DNA from: Pseudaminobacter soli (ex Li et al. 2025)
GTDB lineage: Bacteria; Pseudomonadota; Alphaproteobacteria; Rhizobiales; Rhizobiaceae
Direction of reading: 5' to 3'
DNA length: 64,000 bases
Assembly: GCF_003012705.1 (NCBI RefSeq)
Contig: NZ_PXYL01000019.1
Span: 1-64,000, forward strand
A model generated the notes under the pieces. The model was not told the origin of the DNA. It saw only the letters and a program-made list of their open reading frames with translations, and searched no databases. A program made the position numbers and the translations under genes. This document shows positions 49,505-57,048 of the stretch, piece after piece; positions within the stretch are counted from its first letter, which is position 1; each line of letters begins with the position of its first letter.

Positions 49505-50020
49505 CTACTGGCCAGGTACGTGCTTCGCAGCCAGTTCGGATACACCGCACGAAAGAACGGTTTCTATTCCAAGCCGCCCCTCGAAAGAGAGTCCAACTTC
49601 CTTAAACCCGCATCGGAGATAAAGTCGATAAGCGCTTGCATTTTCAACATTAATGCTGAGCATTAATTTGACGATCTCAAACCGATGAACTGCGATCCAT
49701 TGAGACGCAAGAACCAGCCCCGCGACCCCATATCCTCTTCCTCGGCTCTGCTTATTGATGCGGAAATTGTGCAGGCTGATCGCGCGCGGATGAGCCCATT
49801 GGGGCAGTGCTGTCCCCTCGCGTAGCATGAAAAATCCCACGGCTTGGCGTTCGTCCATGACCACAAATGGATGATGAGCCTCTAGATCGGGCCTGCTTCT
49901 CAGCCTGTTGAAAATCGCCAATAAGCTTCCGCCAGCAAAGTTCTCGTCGCTTTCAAACAGATCGGTTCCAGCCAATGTCGGAATTTCAGAGATTGCTATC
50001 GATCTGAGCGTGACTTGCAT
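49505..50020 (-). CDS. GNAT family N-acetyltransferase
   Basis: A 171-residue acetyltransferase. The acetyl-CoA loop is NKQSRGRGYGVAGLVLASQ (Q/R-x-x-G-x-G), followed by VKLMLSINVENASAYRLYLRCGFKEVG, the typical beta-bulge and helix of GNATs. It is the last gene of the luxR-luxI operon and touches the luxI stop codon, as GNAT genes do beside several rhizobial AHL synthases. Target unknown; it might acylate or compete for an AHL-related substrate. Confidence 0.85.
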   Translation of the reverse strand: MQVTLRSIAISEIPTLAGTDLFESDENFAGGSLLAIFNRLRSRPDLEAHHPFVVMDERQAVGFFMLREGTALPQWAHPRAISLHNFRINKQSRGRGYGVAGLVLASQWIAVHRFEIVKLMLSINVENASAYRLYLRCGFKEVGLSFEGRLGIETVLSCGVSELAAKHVPGQ

Positions 50021-50634
50021 CAGCCGCCGACGATAACACTGGCATCGTCCAGGCAGTAGGCGACGCGCGTGGATTCCAGGGTTTTTTCATCAACTTGGAT
50101 GAGCATGGCAAGTATATCGCCATCGGGATGATTGAGCACCCGCCCCAAACGCGTCACGTGCCAGCCCAGTTGCTCCAATCGCTCTGGCCAGAAGGCCTCG
50201 CAGACGACGCTGATCCTGCCTATGCCCAGCTTCAGGCAGGCCTCCAAAAGCCCGCACAGCACGAGGCCTGCTGCCCGCGAGGATCCCCCAGATCTCCGCA
50301 AGGACGGCGCAATGAAGAACCTCGTCCATTCATAGACATCCGCTCCTCTGGGTGGCTCGTTTCCGGCAAGCGTAGGAAAAACTTCCGAGAGCACATGCGG
50401 TCTCAGTGTCGGGACCAGACGCGAACCCCCGGCTATATTGCCATCTTCGTCAATGCCGAGCAGGTAGACCGAATGCTTGGTGTCGAATGCGTCAATCTCC
50501 AAAGGAATCGGCCTTTCGAGCTGACGCCATTTGCGACCATCGACGTAGATTTCATATCGAACGCGAAAATAGTTCTCGAGATGCCTCTGATACGCTCGAC
50601 GGTTTGACCAATCTACGATGTGAACCTTGAACAT
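50020..50634 (-). CDS. LuxI family acyl-homoserine lactone synthase
   Basis: A 204-residue autoinducer synthase. FRVRYEIYVDGRKW contains the conserved R...F...W substrate residues, DAFDTKHSVYLLGIDEDGNIAGGSRLVPT the D...D...R triad and ADVYEWTRFFI the E...R core. RLVPT and the long acyl-binding region resemble BjaI/RpaI-type enzymes, so an unusual (branched or aryl) acyl donor cannot be excluded. ATG at 50634 gives the family's usual start (FKVHIV); a GTG or ATG further up at 50655 is possible. Operon with luxR upstream and GNAT downstream. Confidence 0.9.
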   Translation of the reverse strand: MFKVHIVDWSNRRAYQRHLENYFRVRYEIYVDGRKWRQLERPIPLEIDAFDTKHSVYLLGIDEDGNIAGGSRLVPTLRPHVLSEVFPTLAGNEPPRGADVYEWTRFFIAPSLRRSGGSSRAAGLVLCGLLEACLKLGIGRISVVCEAFWPERLEQLGWHVTRLGRVLNHPDGDILAMLIQVDEKTLESTRVAYCLDDASVIVGG

Positions 50635-50692
50635 GGCACTTCGACGCATACCCAAGAACTAAAAGTCGATCCATACCGGTTTCTTGGGATTG

Positions 50693-51421
50693 TCAGGGAC
50701 GAATTTCCCCTCGCCGCACTGCTTCCACCACCGCTTGAACAGTATTTGCGGCGTCATATTTTTCCCGAACATTGGCGAGGTGACGTTCAACGGTGAACCT
50801 CGAAATGCCTAAGATACATGCAACGTCTTCAGCGGCTTTGCCTGCGGCGACCCATGTCAACACCTCGCGCTCTCGATCGGTCAGTGTATGGTGGTGAGAT
50901 TCATTGTCTCCCAAATGTATTCGCCGCAGCGCCCTGAAAGCCTGCACGCACACCATTTCTACGGTTGGCAGATCCTCTTCACTGATCTCGATCCGTTCTC
51001 CTGCAACGGTGATGACCGAAGGGCCGCGCAAAGGTAAATGGACGGGGACACATAAGCCGTCCCTCAGCCCGAACTCTGTGGCTTCATCCATCACGCGCAA
51101 TTGTCTGGCTGTCATGAGATCGCGGGACAACTCGCTCCATAGAAACGGTTCGCCGGCGTACCGGCTGTGCAGGGCACAGGGGTCATGGAAGAAATGTTCG
51201 CTGGCTGAGTAATGCTCAATCCATTCCTGGGGCCAACCATCATAAAGGATTTCCTGCTGCCAAGGCCCCTTTGATGGCGAAGGTAATCCCGTAATCAGAA
51301 GATGACGTAGGCCGAATGTTCGGAGGACCTTGGAAAGTTCTTCCAAAATCTCAAATGGCGCAGCTGCGGCAGCAATATCGTCGAGAGATCCGAGAAATCT
51401 TGAGACCGCATGAATGTTCAT
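50693..51421 (-). CDS. LuxR family quorum-sensing regulator
   Basis: A 242-residue regulator. The autoinducer domain has WPQEWIEHYSASEHFFHDPCALHSRYAGEPFLWSEL, supplying the W, Y, D and W ligand residues, then GLRDGLCVPVHLP. The C-terminal HTH is LTDREREVLTWVAAGKAAEDVACILGISRFTVERHLANVREKYDAAN. It is upstream of and codirectional with the AHL synthase, 38 bases apart, as expected for a self-activating quorum-sensing pair that may control transfer of the element. Confidence 0.9.
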   Translation of the reverse strand: MNIHAVSRFLGSLDDIAAAAAPFEILEELSKVLRTFGLRHLLITGLPSPSKGPWQQEILYDGWPQEWIEHYSASEHFFHDPCALHSRYAGEPFLWSELSRDLMTARQLRVMDEATEFGLRDGLCVPVHLPLRGPSVITVAGERIEISEEDLPTVEMVCVQAFRALRRIHLGDNESHHHTLTDREREVLTWVAAGKAAEDVACILGISRFTVERHLANVREKYDAANTVQAVVEAVRRGEIRP

Positions 51422-51586
51422 CGCAGCGCCAAGACGCAGTCCATCACGCCACCTCTCATCTGGTTCGAAGTAGCCTAGTGCACAATATCAAGGCACATCA
51501 ACATCTTGGGTGCCGATTGTTAACTATATGTCGCATTCCATTTGCCTTCGAGAAGCAAATCAAGCCGCACGATTGCCGTTTCAAGG

Positions 51587-51798
51587 TGTTGATTTATTCG
51601 CTCTCGAAACACCGCACCTACGGCACCGGTCCCGCCTATCGGAAACTCGGGGGACGCGTCGTTTACTCCATTGAAGACCTGCAGGCCTGGACCGCTCGTG
51701 GCGCTGTCACCTCAACCTCGGACCCTCGCGGCACTGTGTTGCCAGCAAAACGTCATGACAGATCGCCAGTCGTCGAGACCGATCACTCCCTGCGCTGA
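51587..51798 (+). pseudogene. AlpA-like helix-turn-helix protein, N-terminally truncated
   Basis: KHRTYGTGPAYRKLGGRVVYSIEDLQAWTARGAVTSTSDPRGTVLPAKRH is the C-terminal half of the small MerR/AlpA-type regulator that normally precedes repA in these elements. The expected N-terminal half (the first helices, ending LSGRTLEKHRTYG) is replaced by unrelated sequence (LIYSLSKHRTYG). A TTG at 51587 could still start a 70-residue product. Probably a junction created by a deletion between the luxR region and repA. Confidence 0.6.
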
Positions 51799-51816
51799 TC
51801 GGACAGCAGAGCACCC

Positions 51817-52884
51817 TTGTCGAAACGCAATCACCCATCTCCGGAGCGCGAACAGCTGGATCTGTTCCGCGCACTCCCTGGAGAATTCTCCCCGCGCGAC
51901 GCTCAGGACCTCATGGCCTACCCGTTCTTCTCCCTCGCGAAGTCAAAACGCACCGCGCCGATAGACTTCCGCGCCGGCGATGTGATGATCCGCGTCGAGG
52001 CAGTGCCAGAGTACGGCATGGCAACCATTTGGGATGCCGATATTCTGATCTGGGCCGCGAGCCAGATTGTCGAAGCGCGCGATGCAGGATTGCGGACTTC
52101 CCGACTGATCGCTTCAACCCCTTACGAGATCCTCACCTTCATCGGTCGTGGTGTCTCTCTGCGTGACTACCAGCGCCTCAAGGCCTCTTTCGATCGTCTC
52201 CAGTCGACAACGGTGGTGACGTCTATCCGCCAGAAGGCAGAGGGCCGTCGTCATCGCTTTTCCTGGATTAATGAATGGCAAGAACGAAGTGACAGCAATG
52301 GACGTCCCCAGGGCGTGGAATTGATCCTGCCTGCCTGGTTCTACAGCGCCGTACTCGACGACGCCTTGGTCCTGACAATTGACCGCGCCTATTTCGATCT
52401 CACCGGCGGCATCGAGCGTTGGTTGTACCGCATCGTTCGAAAGCATGGCGGTAAGCAACGTGACGGTTGGAGATTCGACCTACGCCATCTCCACAAGAAG
52501 TCCGGGAGCCTGTCACCCTTCAAGCGCTTCGCCTTCGAAGTGCGCGAGATCGTCCGTCGTCAGCCACTGCCAGGCTACGACCTTTTCGTTGAAATCGATA
52601 TTTTTGGCCGAATTTTCCTCGCATTCGAGCCGCGCCGAACCGATGGACCGGCTGTGGAAACTCTCGTGCTATCGGGAACCGGAACTATCGTGCCATCGGG
52701 AACCGCACACACGTGCCATCAGGAACCCAAATGGCCCTTAAGCCTCGCTGTCCAAAGGCAAATTCGCGCCTGTAACTTAGAGTCTAACATAAAAACTAAC
52801 TCCGTTAGCGCGACGCATGCTGGGGATGACGAGGCAGAGCGCCCTCCGTCAAACCGTTCGGTCTGTTCGGGAGACCCGTCGTGA
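51817..52884 (+). CDS. repA: Replication initiator protein RepA
   Basis: A 355-residue initiator of the RPA type (winged-helix pair). LDLFRALPGEFSPRDAQDLMAYPFFSLAKSKR is the conserved start; IDFRAGDVMIRVEAVPEYGMATIWDADILIWAASQIVEARDAG, YEILTFIGRGVSLRDYQRLKASFDRLQSTTVVTSIRQ and GGIERWLYRIVRKHGGKQ follow. The last 90 residues are less conserved and are encoded over iteron-like repeats. Start is TTG at 51817. It allows autonomous, circular-form replication of the element; parA, usually next, is missing. Confidence 0.9.
   Translation: MSKRNHPSPEREQLDLFRALPGEFSPRDAQDLMAYPFFSLAKSKRTAPIDFRAGDVMIRVEAVPEYGMATIWDADILIWAASQIVEARDAGLRTSRLIASTPYEILTFIGRGVSLRDYQRLKASFDRLQSTTVVTSIRQKAEGRRHRFSWINEWQERSDSNGRPQGVELILPAWFYSAVLDDALVLTIDRAYFDLTGGIERWLYRIVRKHGGKQRDGWRFDLRHLHKKSGSLSPFKRFAFEVREIVRRQPLPGYDLFVEIDIFGRIFLAFEPRRTDGPAVETLVLSGTGTIVPSGTAHTCHQEPKWPLSLAVQRQIRACNLESNIKTNSVSATHAGDDEAERPPSNRSVCSGDPS
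52665..52727 (+). repeat. Three iteron-like direct repeats inside repA
   Basis: CGTGCTATCGGGAACC (52665), CGTGCCATCGGGAACC (52689) and CGTGCCATCAGGAACC (52712) are 16-bp repeats spaced 24 and 23 bases start to start, about two helical turns. They encode the LSGTGTIVPSGT stretch. Iterons bound by the initiator, within or just after its gene, define the origin in many replicons. Confidence 0.6.
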
Positions 52885-52969
52885 TCGGTGCACTCCGTAG
52901 TCGTACCACTTTGCTGTCTCGGCGCTTCCTCGGCGCCCACGAATTCAGCGTTAGAGACGGAGATTCAGC

Positions 52970-53482
52970 ATGACCCGCGGAACCACATCAGATGCAGGTC
53001 GGACGGCTGCATCCCGCCCCAACGATCTAACCCATGTTGAATTGACCTGGGTTGAAAAAAAGATTGAACACTGGCTCCGCTTCGGGACGGCGGCGCACGT
53101 TCAGATTCTGGACAGACACCGGCGCACTCTCTCGTTTCCTCCCGGCGCGGTCTTCGCCTTCGTTCGCTGGACCTCGAACGACTTCGGAACGATCGTCTCG
53201 CGTATCGATATCGTGCGCGCCGTCGCGCGTGGCGAGCCCTATCAGACCTTGCCCTTCGTGCGCCCCGGCGGCGAGATCTTGCTGAAGGTTGCAAGCTGGC
53301 CAAAGGTCGAGCGTGTCCTACAGGCGATCGACGGCATCGAGGGCCTCGGCATTGATCCTGTGGCGGTGTCGACCGATCACTGGCGACACATCCACAATCG
53401 CATCAGCGCGGGCCACGAGCCTCGCGCCTATACGCTCGATCAGCATCGTGCCTTCCTTTTGCGCCGGAGGGCAGATCCGTGA
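52970..53482 (+). CDS. DUF2840 family protein
   Basis: A 170-residue protein of unknown role found only in this type of integrative element between parA and traF. THVELTWVEKKIEHWLRFGTAAHVQILDRHRRTLSFPPGAVFAFVRW and GEPYQTLPFVRPGGEILLKVASWPKVERVLQAID are the conserved blocks. Its stop overlaps traF by GTGA. Confidence 0.88.
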   Translation: MTRGTTSDAGRTAASRPNDLTHVELTWVEKKIEHWLRFGTAAHVQILDRHRRTLSFPPGAVFAFVRWTSNDFGTIVSRIDIVRAVARGEPYQTLPFVRPGGEILLKVASWPKVERVLQAIDGIEGLGIDPVAVSTDHWRHIHNRISAGHEPRAYTLDQHRAFLLRRRADP

Positions 53483-54024
53483 GGAGCCAGGCTCAAGTTC
53501 TCGCGACAGCATTCGTAACGTTGGGCGCCGCCTATTCGGCGCTCACGCCAATGCCGATCAAGTTCATCTGGAATGCCTCGGCCAGTGCACCGGTCGGCCT
53601 CTATATGATCGATTTCGACGGTCCGTTCGAGGTTGCCGATCTTGTCGCCGTCGATGCTCCCGAGCCGATCGCGACGTTTCTCGCGGAGCGCGGCTATCTG
53701 CCGAAAGGGGTGCCGCTGATGAAGCGCATCCTCGCCGTCTCCGGACAGACTGTCTGCCGCACGAACCTCGCCATCTCGGTCGATGGCGTCGGCGTCGGCG
53801 CGGCGCTCGAGCGTGATCGCACCGGCCGCGATCTGCCTGTGTGGCAGGGCTGCCGCCGTATTCCGACCGGCGAAGTCTTCCTGATGAACTGGCAGGTCCG
53901 CGATAGCCTCGACGGCCGCTACTTCGGCCTGACGGCCACCGACCAGATCGTCGGCCGCGCGGTCCCGCTGTGGACCGATGAAAACGGAAATGGTCGCTTC
54001 GAATGCCGGGCGCGGACACGCTGA
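53479..54024 (+). CDS. traF: S26 family signal peptidase TraF
   Basis: A 181-residue membrane-anchored serine peptidase that in the RP4 system cyclises the TrbC pilin. The N-terminal helix ends PMPIKFIWNASASAPVGLYMID with the catalytic serine, and GVPLMKRILAVSGQTVC carries the lysine base. GTG start overlaps the DUF2840 stop by four bases. The pilin gene trbC it would act on is not in this window. Confidence 0.88.
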   Translation: MRSQAQVLATAFVTLGAAYSALTPMPIKFIWNASASAPVGLYMIDFDGPFEVADLVAVDAPEPIATFLAERGYLPKGVPLMKRILAVSGQTVCRTNLAISVDGVGVGAALERDRTGRDLPVWQGCRRIPTGEVFLMNWQVRDSLDGRYFGLTATDQIVGRAVPLWTDENGNGRFECRARTR

Positions 54025-54092
54025 CCGCTCTCCCATCGGCGGGAGCGGTGTCCGCCGATGGTTTTCCAAACACCACCGCCACGGAGACAGTC

Positions 54093-54440
54093 ATGCCGCA
54101 GATCGGCCAATTCACGCGCGAGCAATCGGGCTTCGTCGGACGCATCGAGACGCTCACGCTGTTCCGCGACATCGCGGTAGTTCCGGCCGACCCGTCCGAT
54201 GCGGAGAACGCGCCGGACTACCGTGTTCATGCACGCGACGACAGTAGCGGCGAGAACGGCCCCGAGATCGGCGCCGGCTGGAAACGCACCGGAGAACGCG
54301 CGGGCGAATACCTCGCGCTGCTGATCGACGATCCGGCGTTGCCGCATCCGATCCGCGCCAACCTGTTCCGCAGCGACGATGCCGGCAACGCCTGGTCGCC
54401 GCACTGGTCGCGTTCGCGCGATCGCAGCGAGAAGGAATAA
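54093..54440 (+). CDS. DUF736 family protein (second copy)
   Basis: A 115-residue DUF736 relative: PQIGQFTREQSGFVGRIETLTLFRDIAVVP, DYRVHARDDSSGENGPEIGAGWKRTGERAGEYLALLIDDP and PIRANLFRSDD. GGAG precedes the ATG. Divergent from the copy at 34840, so not a recent duplication. Conjugation-module gene with unknown function. Confidence 0.85.
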   Translation: MPQIGQFTREQSGFVGRIETLTLFRDIAVVPADPSDAENAPDYRVHARDDSSGENGPEIGAGWKRTGERAGEYLALLIDDPALPHPIRANLFRSDDAGNAWSPHWSRSRDRSEKE

Positions 54441-54443
54441 GCT

Positions 54444-55217
54444 ATGGCTGCTCGCCGCCAATGGACGAGCCGTCTGTGTGCGTCCGGGCTGCGCTGCGCG
54501 GCTCGGTGCACAGTTCTCCTTCTCCTTTCCGGCCTCTCCATCGCGAGCGTCATGCCGGCAATCACGATGGCGCAGGACACACCCAGCGTGCGACCGCCGC
54601 TACGCGATCCCTACGCCGATCACATTGTGGAGGCATCGCGGCGCTTCGGCGTTCCGATCGCATGGATCAGGGCGGTAATGCGCGCCGAAAGCGCAGGAGA
54701 GCCGCGCGCGGTTTCCTCTGCCGGGGCGATGGGCCTGCTGCAAATCATGCCTACGACCTGGGCCGACTTGCGCGCTCGGCATGGCCTCGGCCAGGATCCC
54801 TACGATCCGCGTGACAACATCCTGGCGGGCACAGCCTATCTCCGCGAACTTCACAATCGTTACGGTTCTCCGGGTTTCCTGGCGGCCTACAATGCCGGCC
54901 CCGCTCGCTACGAGGAGTCTCTCGTCGGCCGCCGTCTGCCTGCCGAGACGCGCGCCTATGTCGCCCTGCTCGCTCCGGTCATCGACGGTTCCGCGAGCAC
55001 GAACCCCGCCATTGTCGCCGACGTCCACCGATCGGCCTGGACACGGGCGCCGCTGTTTATCGCGGAGCCTAGCATCACTTCAGCCGCCGCTTCGATGCCG
55101 GCCGAACGACCTGCGAATGACGCCCTGGCTGTGACCACCGTGCGTGATGTCTCCGCGATCGCGCCGCAGTCGGACGGCTTGTTCGTGGCGCGCGCGACAG
55201 CCGGGGAACCGCGATGA
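54444..55217 (+). CDS. Lytic transglycosylase (TrbN-like)
   Basis: A 257-residue exported SLT-type enzyme. Signal peptide to about residue 43 (LLLLSGLSIASVMPAITMAQ), then the goose-lysozyme-like fold: HIVEASRRFGVPIAWIRAVMRAESAGEPRAVSSAGAMGLLQIMPTTW with the catalytic glutamate, and GTAYLRELHNRYGSPGFLAAYNAGPARYE. It opens peptidoglycan for the conjugation apparatus. The tail (about 160-257) is unique to these elements. Confidence 0.88.
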   Translation: MAARRQWTSRLCASGLRCAARCTVLLLLSGLSIASVMPAITMAQDTPSVRPPLRDPYADHIVEASRRFGVPIAWIRAVMRAESAGEPRAVSSAGAMGLLQIMPTTWADLRARHGLGQDPYDPRDNILAGTAYLRELHNRYGSPGFLAAYNAGPARYEESLVGRRLPAETRAYVALLAPVIDGSASTNPAIVADVHRSAWTRAPLFIAEPSITSAAASMPAERPANDALAVTTVRDVSAIAPQSDGLFVARATAGEPR

Positions 55218-55287
55218 CGGCGCACGGCGGCGTTCGCAGGAAATCGCACACCAGCGCATCCAAGGGGGCGCTGAGGTGGGAGGCAGG

Positions 55288-55405
55288 CAACACGACCGAA
55301 GGAAGGCAGGATAAAAGGCCGCGAGGTGCGGCGTCGGTCGGTCGTGTTGTTTCAATAGGTTATGAGGCGATTTCGCGATGTGCGGGAATTCCTCGCACCT
55401 CGCGG
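55288..55405. other. oriT-like double inverted repeat
   Basis: Two interleaved perfect inverted repeats precede the relaxase: CAACACGACCG (55288) with CGGTCGTGTTG (55339), and CCGCGAGGTGCG (55319) with CGCACCTCGCGG (55394). The region carries no ORF and ends 38 bases before the first plausible relaxase start. Position next to the relaxase and the paired hairpins are typical of an origin of transfer; the nick site is not identified. Confidence 0.55.
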
Positions 55406-55443
55406 CAATGCCGGTTTCTCATAGGTTTCCGACACTTGGCGCG

Positions 55444-56646
55444 ATGTGCGGGGCATCGGCCGTGACCGGCGACAACGATTTCCGCATCCGGCCAGGCCGC
55501 ATCCGTTCGACGCGCGCCCAGGCCGCGCGTCCCTTCATCGCGCAGGCCCTTGCAGCGGCGAAGAAGGCCGGCGCTGGCGTCTCGCGCTCCGGCCGCATCG
55601 TGTCTGGCAACCGCTCTCGCTTCGGGCGCGGCCAGCGCGCGAGCATCCAGGCGAACCGGCTGCTCACCGCCCGCTCGCGAGGCGCTGTGATCAAGGCGCG
55701 CGTCGTGCGTCAGATGGCACGCTCGGCGCCGCTTGCCACCCATCTCAACTACCTGCGCCGCGAGGGCGTGACCCGTGACGGACAGAAAGCCCATCTGTTC
55801 GGACCTGGCGGTGACGACGTCGACCCGAAGGCCTTCGTCGAGCGGTGCCAGGACGATCGCCACCATTTCCGGTTCATCGTCTCTCCCGACGATGCCGTCG
55901 ACATGTCCGACCTCAGATCCTTTGCCAGCGATCTTGTCACCCAGATGGAAAAGGATCTCGACACCCGGCTCGATTGGGTGGCCGTCGATCACTGGAACAC
56001 CGAGCATCCCCATGTCCACCTGATCGTGCGCGGCGTTCGCGACGACGGGCAGGACCTCGTCATCTCGCGCGACTACATCAAGGAGGGGATGCGCGATCGA
56101 GCACGCGACCTCATCACGCAGGAATTAGGACCGCGCACCGATCTCGACATCCGGCGCAGCCTGGAACGTCAGGTCGATGCCGAGCGCTTCACGCAGCTCG
56201 ATCGCCAGCTCGTTCGCGACGGGCGCGAAGCTGGCATCAAATATGCGACCGTCTCGATGTCGGCGAGCGACCGGCAGCTCGTCACCGACGCTCGATCGCG
56301 CTGGCAGAACACGGTCGGCGGCCTGCAGGACGCCATGCGCGTGCAAGCCGGCGTCGTCGGCAACATCGACACCAATCGCGCGCAGATGTCGGCACTTGTC
56401 GGACAGAGCCAGGGCGCGGCCGGCGCGTTGCAGGCCACGCAGGCGAGCAACCAGCTCCTCGCGCTTCAGGCCCAGCAGCTCGCCGATCTCACCGCCGTCG
56501 TCGCGGCGAACGGCCGGGCGCAGATGCTGACCGAAGCCGAGCGCGCGGCCGCGGCCGAACAGGGCCGTGAGCTGCGCCGCCGCTTCCTGACGCCGGGCGC
56601 GGGCTATCAGCCCGGCAGCGCCCGGATGTTCAACAACCGAAACTGA
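55444..56646 (+). CDS. Chimeric ORF: relaxase N-terminus fused to TrbJ C-terminus
   Basis: A 400-codon frame. Residues about 1-255 are a DUF3363/VirD2-like relaxase N-terminus: DNDFRIRPGRIRS, ARSAPLATHLNYLRREGVTRDGQKAHLF and DWVAVDHWNTEHPHVHLIVRG with the HxH metal site. From about residue 265 the sequence becomes TrbJ C-terminus: KYATVSMSASDRQLVTDARSRWQNTVGGLQDAM, then QLLALQAQQLADLTAVVAANGRAQMLTEAERAAAAEQGRELRRRF. The junction (near 56225) is in frame. A normal relaxase has some 600 residues, and the genes that should follow (traG, trbB, C, D, E, and trbJ's start) are gone. Start is uncertain (ATG 55444 or GTG 55462). The product is not expected to be a working relaxase or TrbJ. Confidence 0.8.
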   Translation: MCGASAVTGDNDFRIRPGRIRSTRAQAARPFIAQALAAAKKAGAGVSRSGRIVSGNRSRFGRGQRASIQANRLLTARSRGAVIKARVVRQMARSAPLATHLNYLRREGVTRDGQKAHLFGPGGDDVDPKAFVERCQDDRHHFRFIVSPDDAVDMSDLRSFASDLVTQMEKDLDTRLDWVAVDHWNTEHPHVHLIVRGVRDDGQDLVISRDYIKEGMRDRARDLITQELGPRTDLDIRRSLERQVDAERFTQLDRQLVRDGREAGIKYATVSMSASDRQLVTDARSRWQNTVGGLQDAMRVQAGVVGNIDTNRAQMSALVGQSQGAAGALQATQASNQLLALQAQQLADLTAVVAANGRAQMLTEAERAAAAEQGRELRRRFLTPGAGYQPGSARMFNNRN

Positions 56647-56660
56647 ACGGGACGATCGCC

Positions 56661-57047
56661 ATGGACGGCAAAATGCTCGCGCGGCTCGTCACCATCATCT
56701 TTGTGGGCGTCGCCATCACCGCTACCGTCATCGAGCTGACCCGGAAGGAGGGGCCGGAGGTTCACACGCTGAGTCTCAGGCGGGACGGCGATGCCGATCC
56801 TCTGCAGCACCTGCTCCGTCGGTGTCGGGATATGGGCGAGGCTGCGACCGGTGACGCTGCCTGCCTCAAGGTCTGGGCTGCCAACCGCGACCGCTTCCTG
56901 CGCCAGAACGCGGAAGCGCTGCAGACGACGAGAGCACCGAATGCGACCCCGTCCGCGTGGTTCGAGCCGGCGCCCGAGCCGGTCCCGGTCAACAAGGAAA
57001 CCGCTCCGGTCATGCAGCCAGAGCCCGCGCGTCCGGGGTCGCACTGA
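56661..57047 (+). CDS. trbK: Putative entry exclusion protein TrbK-alt
   Basis: A 128-residue protein with one N-terminal transmembrane helix (LARLVTIIFVGVAITATVIEL) and a periplasmic part with two cysteines (LLRRCRDMGEAATGDAACLKVWAANRDRFL). Typical TrbK-alt in position, between trbJ and trbL. It would block entry of a second copy of the same element. The C-terminal proline-rich tail is variable. Confidence 0.82.
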   Translation: MDGKMLARLVTIIFVGVAITATVIELTRKEGPEVHTLSLRRDGDADPLQHLLRRCRDMGEAATGDAACLKVWAANRDRFLRQNAEALQTTRAPNATPSAWFEPAPEPVPVNKETAPVMQPEPARPGSH

Positions 57048-57048
57048 C

